Shown here in pieces: positions 6,481 to 9,918 of a stretch of DNA of 9,918 nt; position 1 is the stretch's first letter, and each line of letters opens with the position of its first letter. Where the stretch lies: positions 1 to 9,918 of the forward strand of contig CALPKO020000024.1 in assembly GCA_943324165.2 (NCBI GenBank). Reading direction: 5' to 3'. The notes beneath the pieces were generated by a model, which saw nothing but the letters and a program-made list of their open reading frames with translations, had not been told where the DNA came from and did no database searches. The translations under genes and the position numbers were made by a program. The stretch comes from Bdellovibrio sp. ZAP7. GTDB lineage: Bacteria > Bacteroidota > Bacteroidia > Flavobacteriales > Flavobacteriaceae.

Positions 6481-6655
6481 ATCGAAGATTAGTGTTCAGG
6501 ATCAAGTAGTCAGTTAGCTGAAAACTGAAAACTGATTTTCACCGGGATAAAACCTAAAAAAATTATTGTTTAATCCATCCCTACAATTATTTAGGAATTA
6601 GGAATTATAGATTTAGGAATTTTGAAATTCTAAATCCCAAATCCTAAATGTCAAT
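6481..6655. repeat. Degenerate short repeats and imperfect inverted repeat between the small ORF and rng
   Basis: This stretch holds no plausible gene. Its left part (6500-6538) has short repeats of the kind CAGTTAGCTGAAAACTGAAAACTGA. Its right part (6589-6649) is an imperfect inverted repeat: ATTTAGGAATT-type sequence on one side and AAATTCTAAATCCCAAATCC-type sequence on the other, with a perfect inner GAATTT/AAATTC (6617-6622 and 6625-6630). Short motifs of this kind are common between flavobacterial genes as I remember them. The right part could fold in RNA just ahead of the rng start. I see no clear TAnnTTTG promoter here; TAGATTTA at 6608-6615 is one mismatch away. Confidence 0.5.
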
Positions 6656-6682
6656 TTAAAAGTGCGGATAAAAATTTACAAA

Positions 6683-8227
6683 GTGAATAAAGAATTGATC
6701 ATCAGATCTAGTTCTGACGCAGTAGATTTTGCCTTATTAAAAGATGGAAAACTTGTTGAATTACACAAAGAAGAAGAAAAAAGCAACTTTCAGGTTGGCG
6801 ACATTTTTGTTGCAAAAATCAGAAAACCAGTTGCCGGACTAAATGCAGCATTTGTAAATGTTGGCTTCGAGAAAGACGCCTTTTTACATTATCATGATTT
6901 AGGACCCAATTTGGCTTCCCAGTTAAAATTCATCAAACTTGTCAATTCAGGCAGGTTTAAAGATTTCACCCTTAAGAACTTTCAGTTCGAGAAAGAAATC
7001 AATAAAGACGGTGCGATTTCGGATATTTTGAGTCCAAATCAATCCATTTTAGTACAAGTTGTCAAAGAACCTATATCTACCAAAGGACCAAGAATTAGCT
7101 CTGAGCTTTCTCTTGCAGGTAGATTTATTGTTCTCGTTCCGTTTTCTGACCGCGTTTCTGTATCACAAAAAATAGAATCGAAAGAAGAAAAAGAGCGTCT
7201 TAAAAAACTTGTACAATCCATCAAACCAAAAGGTTTCGGCGTTATTGTTCGTACAGTAGCCGAGGGCAAAAAAGTCGCAGAAATAGACAAAGACTTACAA
7301 ACATTGCTAGACAAATGGTCTGGAATGTGTAAAAAATTACCAACTGCTGCTCATCCATCCAAGATTTTAGGCGAGCTCAATAGAGCGTCGTCTATTTTAA
7401 GAGATGTATTTAATGATTCCTTTAGTGGAATTCATATAGATGATGAAGAGTTGTACAACCAAACAAGAGATTATTTGCAAGAAATTGCACCTTCAAAACA
7501 ATCAATCGTAAAGTTTTATCAGTCGAACGACACACCAATTTTTGAGAAATTCAATATCGAAAGGCAGATTAAAACGTCTTTCGGGAAAACAGTTTCGATG
7601 AGTAAAGGTGCTTATTTGATTATTGAGCATACAGAAGCGTTGCATGTTATAGATGTAAACAGTGGCAATCGCTCTAATAAAGCCAACAATCAAGAAGATA
7701 CCGCAATGGAAGTCAACATGATTGCTGCTGCAGAAATTGCACGACAATTGCGTTTGCGCGATATGGGTGGAATTATTGTAGTCGATTTTATCGACATGTC
7801 TGATCCAGAACACCGCAAAGTTTTATTTGATTTTCTGAGAGACGAGATGAACGACGATAAAGCCAAGCACAAAATTTTGCCGCCAAGTAAATTTGGTTTA
7901 GTGCAAATTACAAGACAAAGGGTTCGGCCAGAAGTGAATATCAAAACGAGAGAAGAAGATCCAAACAATGAAAATGGAGAAATTGAAGCTCCGATTTTGA
8001 TCATTGATAAGATTGAATCCGATTTAGAAAGAATGTTGAAAGCCCACAAAAAAGTAGTGTTAAATGTTCATCCATTTGTGGCTGCGTATTTGTCTAAAGG
8101 ATTTCCATCAATGCGTTCTAAATGGCTTTTTGAACATAAAAAATGGATAAAAATTATTCCACGAGACGCATATACTTTCTTGGAATACCATTTTTTTGAC
8201 AAAAAAGGAAATGAATTAAAAGATTAA
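6683..8227 (+). CDS. rng: Ribonuclease E/G family protein (RNase G type)
   Basis: This endoribonuclease is expected to cut single-stranded RNA in rRNA maturation and mRNA decay in the cytoplasm. The protein has 514 residues from the GTG at 6683. An S1-like RNA-binding region occupies about residues 30-125 (VGDIFVAKIRKPVAGLNAAFV), followed by the RNase H-like and DNase I-like catalytic core. The magnesium-binding aspartates are Asp324 in HVIDVNSG and Asp368 in VVDFIDM, with the conserved ARQLRLRDMGG between them. It lacks the long C-terminal scaffold of RNase E, so RNase G is the better label. The zinc-link motif CPxCxG is absent: the equivalent region around 416-436 has no cysteine, and the whole protein has only Cys216. 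A GTG at 6662 in the same frame would add seven residues; I prefer 6683 because the conserved family sequence begins NKELIIRSSS. A terminator follows directly. Confidence 0.94.
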   Translation: MNKELIIRSSSDAVDFALLKDGKLVELHKEEEKSNFQVGDIFVAKIRKPVAGLNAAFVNVGFEKDAFLHYHDLGPNLASQLKFIKLVNSGRFKDFTLKNFQFEKEINKDGAISDILSPNQSILVQVVKEPISTKGPRISSELSLAGRFIVLVPFSDRVSVSQKIESKEEKERLKKLVQSIKPKGFGVIVRTVAEGKKVAEIDKDLQTLLDKWSGMCKKLPTAAHPSKILGELNRASSILRDVFNDSFSGIHIDDEELYNQTRDYLQEIAPSKQSIVKFYQSNDTPIFEKFNIERQIKTSFGKTVSMSKGAYLIIEHTEALHVIDVNSGNRSNKANNQEDTAMEVNMIAAAEIARQLRLRDMGGIIVVDFIDMSDPEHRKVLFDFLRDEMNDDKAKHKILPPSKFGLVQITRQRVRPEVNIKTREEDPNNENGEIEAPILIIDKIESDLERMLKAHKKVVLNVHPFVAAYLSKGFPSMRSKWLFEHKKWIKIIPRDAYTFLEYHFFDKKGNELKD

Positions 8228-8230
8228 ATT

Positions 8231-8264
8231 AAAAAACCGCTTTTCGAAAGATCAGCGGTTTTTT
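8231..8264 (+). terminator. Rho-independent terminator after rng
   Basis: An 11-bp perfect stem (8231-8241 with 8254-8264) has a CCGCT/AGCGG core, a 12-base loop and a T-run, starting three bases after the rng stop codon. The opposite A-tract means it could also act on the other strand, but the tRNA has its own terminator. Confidence 0.85.
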
Positions 8265-8310
8265 CGTTTCTGCAAATGAACACTTTCATTTTTATAGGTA
8301 GTTAAAAATA

Positions 8311-8346
8311 AAAAAGCAATCTTCTTATTACAAGAGATTGCTTTTT
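8311..8346 (-). terminator. Rho-independent terminator of the tRNA-Leu transcript
   Basis: A 12-bp perfect stem (8311-8322 with 8335-8346) has a GCAATCT core. On the minus strand it starts a few bases after the tRNA 3' end and is followed by a T-rich run (the A-rich stretch at about 8304-8315 on the plus strand). It could also work on the plus strand as a second stop for rng. Confidence 0.75.
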
Positions 8347-8349
8347 TTG

Positions 8350-8431
8350 TGCGGATAATAGGACTCGAACCTACACGCCTTGCGGCACCAGATCCTAAGT
8401 CTGGCATGTCTACCAATTTCACCATATCCGC
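8350..8431 (-). tRNA. tRNA-Leu (anticodon UAG)
   Basis: On the minus strand the 82-base sequence folds as a type II tRNA. The acceptor arms GCGGATA and TATCCGC pair fully, with A as discriminator base. The anticodon stem is CCAGA/TCTGG around the loop CTTAGGA, giving anticodon TAG, which reads CUA and related Leu codons. The long variable arm typical of tRNA-Leu is seen as TGCCGCAAGGCG, and the T-loop is TTCGAGT. CCA is not encoded, since the bases after the discriminator are CAAAAA. It is a single-gene transcript with its own promoter and terminator. Confidence 0.96.
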
Positions 8432-8444
8432 AAAATTGAGTGGG

Positions 8445-8474
8445 CAAATATAAGCAATAGTTTGGAAATTCCAA
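8445..8474 (-). promoter_or_regulatory. Promoter of tRNA-Leu
   Basis: On the minus strand a TTG (8472-8474) is followed by 19 bases and TATATTTG (8445-8452). This is a full match to the Bacteroidota TTG-N17-23-TAnnTTTG promoter. It ends 13 bases before the first base of the tRNA, which fits a start with little or no leader. A 13-base odd palindrome TTGGAA-A-TTCCAA (8462-8474) overlaps the -33 element. Confidence 0.75.
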
Positions 8475-8544
8475 TCTTTAAAACCCAAATTCCAAAAAAT
8501 ATAAATATTTTTCTAAAAATTAAATTTTGAAGTTGCATTTTGAT

Positions 8545-8628
8545 ATTGATATTCATTTTGTCATTGATTTTGTCATTGATATTGTCATTGAATTTGTTAT
8601 TGATTTTGTCATTGACATTGTCATCGAT
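8545..8628. repeat. 12-bp tandem repeat array (consensus TTTGTCATTGAT)
   Basis: Six clear 12-base units run from 8557 to 8628: two exact copies of TTTGTCATTGAT, then variants with one to three changes. A more degenerate unit lies at 8545-8556. The array sits between the tRNA-Leu promoter and the dipeptidase promoter, and its last unit holds the nearest possible -33 TTG for the dipeptidase. On the minus strand it translates as NDKI-like repeats in an open frame, but there is no sign that this is a gene. Confidence 0.88.
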
Positions 8629-8653
8629 TTTTAAAGTTGAATTCGTATATTTG
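8618..8653 (+). promoter_or_regulatory. Probable promoter of the M20 dipeptidase gene
   Basis: TATATTTG at 8646-8653 is an exact -7 box, 23 bases before the start codon. The nearest suitable TTG (8618-8620) lies 25 bases upstream, slightly longer than the usual 17-23, and falls in the last unit of the tandem repeat. The -7 element is well supported and the -33 element is not. Confidence 0.55.
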
Positions 8654-8676
8654 AAATTCAAAAAAAATATTCAAAA

Positions 8677-9918
8677 ATGAATAATATCAAACAATACGTT
8701 CAAGAAAATAAAGAACGTTTTCTTAACGAACTCATAGCATTATTAAAAATTCCTTCTGTAAGTGCTGATAAAGCATATGCTCAGGATGTTATCAAAACAG
8801 CAAGTGCAGTTAAAATCGCGTTAGATAACGCTGGATGTAGTTTTGTTGAAATCTGTGAAACACCAGGATATCCAATTGTTTTTGGGGAACATATCATTGA
8901 TAAAAATCTACCAACAGTTTTGGTTTATGGTCATTATGATGTTCAACCGCCAGACCCACTAGAGTTGTGGACTTCTCCACCATTTGAACCGGTAATCAAA
9001 ACAACCGATATTCATCCTGAAGGAGCCATTTTTGCCCGTGGCGCTTGCGATGATAAAGGACAAATGTACATGCACGTCAAAGCTTTTGAATACATGATTC
9101 AAAGTAACTCCTTGCCTTGCAATGTAAAATTTATGATAGAAGGCGAAGAAGAAGTTGGTTCAAAATCACTCTCTTGGTTTGTCGAAAATAATCAAGATAA
9201 ATTGTCTTGCGATGTGATTTTAATTTCTGATACTGGAATGATTTCTAACCAACAACCATCAATTACAACTGGCTTGCGAGGATTGAGCTACGTAGAAGTA
9301 GAAGTTACTGGTCCTAATCGCGATTTACATTCCGGTCTTTATGGTGGTGCAGTGGCCAATCCAATTAATGTTTTGACCAAAATGATTGCTTCGCTTCATG
9401 ATGAAAATAACCATATTACCATTCCAGGATTTTATGATAATGTGGAAGAATTGCCTCTTGAAGAAAGAGCTGAAATGGCAAAAGCACCTTTTGTTTTGGA
9501 TAATTACAAAAAAGCGTTAGACATTGATGATGTTTACGGTGAAACGGGTTATGTAACCAACGAAAGAAACTCGATTCGTCCAACGCTAGACGTAAACGGA
9601 ATTTGGGGCGGATATACTGGCGAAGGCGCAAAAACGGTGATTGCTAGCAAAGCGTATGCTAAAATTTCGATGCGGTTAGTGCCAAATCAAGATTGGGAAG
9701 AAATTACAGAGCTGTTTTCTAAACATTTTGAAAGCATCACGCCAAAGTCGGTAAAAGTGAAAGTTACACCTCACCACGGCGGACAAGGTTATGTAACGCC
9801 AATTGACAGCATTGGTTACAAAGCGGCGAACATGGCTTATACAGAAACCTTCGGAATTCCAGCAATTCCTGTGCGTTCTGGCGGAAGTATTCCGATTGTG
9901 GCGTTGTTCGAAAAAGAA
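8677..9918 (+). CDS. M20 family dipeptidase, 3' end missing
   Basis: This is a cytoplasmic metallopeptidase of the M20 (carnosinase/CNDP-like) group that splits dipeptides. The window holds 414 codons without a stop; related enzymes are about 460 residues, so roughly 50 are missing. Expected two-metal ligands are His86 and bridging Asp125 (in VYGHYDVQPPDP and RGACDDKG), Glu159 next to general base Glu158 (in IEGEEEVGS), and Asp185 (in LISDTG). Asp88 lies beside His86. The lid/dimerisation domain, about 200-370, includes DLHSGLYGGAVANP with His218, which in this fold reaches into the partner active site. The final metal-binding His is expected beyond the window. The ATG at 8677 opens MNNIKQYVQENKERF, a normal start, with an A-rich leader. 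There is no signal peptide. Substrate range cannot be told from sequence. Confidence 0.94.
   Translation, partial: MNNIKQYVQENKERFLNELIALLKIPSVSADKAYAQDVIKTASAVKIALDNAGCSFVEICETPGYPIVFGEHIIDKNLPTVLVYGHYDVQPPDPLELWTSPPFEPVIKTTDIHPEGAIFARGACDDKGQMYMHVKAFEYMIQSNSLPCNVKFMIEGEEEVGSKSLSWFVENNQDKLSCDVILISDTGMISNQQPSITTGLRGLSYVEVEVTGPNRDLHSGLYGGAVANPINVLTKMIASLHDENNHITIPGFYDNVEELPLEERAEMAKAPFVLDNYKKALDIDDVYGETGYVTNERNSIRPTLDVNGIWGGYTGEGAKTVIASKAYAKISMRLVPNQDWEEITELFSKHFESITPKSVKVKVTPHHGGQGYVTPIDSIGYKAANMAYTETFGIPAIPVRSGGSIPIVALFEKE

Noticed and set aside
6662..6682. GTG at 6662 as the rng start
   Set aside because: It is possible, but the conserved family sequence starts at NKELIIRSSS, directly after the GTG at 6683, so the seven extra residues are less likely.
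8252..8488. Minus-strand open frame across the tRNA
   Set aside because: It runs through the tRNA-Leu and its terminator, so it is a chance frame.
8545..8628. CRISPR array
   Set aside because: The repeats are 12 bases with no spacers between them, and there are no cas genes nearby.
8419..8661. Minus-strand open frame with NDKI-like repeats
   Set aside because: It is the translation of the 12-bp tandem array and overlaps the tRNA-Leu gene and its promoter; there is no family resemblance.
9416..9631. Minus-strand open frame inside the dipeptidase gene
   Set aside because: It is antisense to the M20 coding sequence, with no supporting signal.
1..9918. Mobile element, defence or phage system
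   Set aside because: All genes are core functions in compact order; no transposase, integrase, terminal inverted repeats, target duplications or toxin-like pair were seen.

Overview
This is an AT-rich window from a member of the Flavobacteriia, most likely Flavobacterium or a close relative. The evidence is the adjacent gliding genes gldE and gldD, the flavobacterial -7 promoter octamer TAnnTTTG before several transcription units, A-rich leaders in place of Shine-Dalgarno sequences, and protein sequences that closely resemble Flavobacterium homologues as I remember them. It reads as chromosomal core sequence. I see no transposase, integrase, CRISPR array, toxin-antitoxin pair or phage gene.

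Layout from left to right. (1) Positions 1-2395, plus strand: the 3' part of cytochrome c oxidase subunit II (CuA domain), then complete subunit I, ending at a strong hairpin (2407-2444) shared with the convergent operon. (2) Positions 2472-5894, minus strand: mutY, ssb, gldE, gldD in transcription order. These are a DNA glycosylase, a single-strand DNA-binding protein, a CorC/CNNM-type CBS membrane protein and a gliding lipoprotein. (3) Positions 5954-6467, plus strand: an HU-type nucleoid protein and a 30-residue, extremely basic protein that resembles the bS22/mS38 ribosomal family, closed by a terminator whose stem contains the stop codon. (4) Positions 6445-6682: a non-coding stretch of degenerate short repeats and an imperfect inverted repeat. 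(5) Positions 6683-8227, plus strand: an RNase E/G family ribonuclease without the usual zinc-link cysteines, followed by a terminator. (6) Positions 8311-8474, minus strand: tRNA-Leu(UAG) with its promoter and terminator. (7) Positions 8545-8653: a 12-bp tandem repeat array between divergent promoters. (8) From 8677 to the window end, plus strand: an M20 family dipeptidase, cut off at its 3' end.

Functionally the window combines terminal respiration, base-excision repair and ssDNA binding, gliding motility, nucleoid and ribosome components, RNA processing and peptide breakdown. I did not find a convincing undescribed multi-gene system. The points most worth a second look are the tiny basic ORF and its overlapping terminator, the zinc-link-less RNase G, the tandem repeat array in the divergent promoter region, and several family-specific substitutions in the oxidase and HU proteins.
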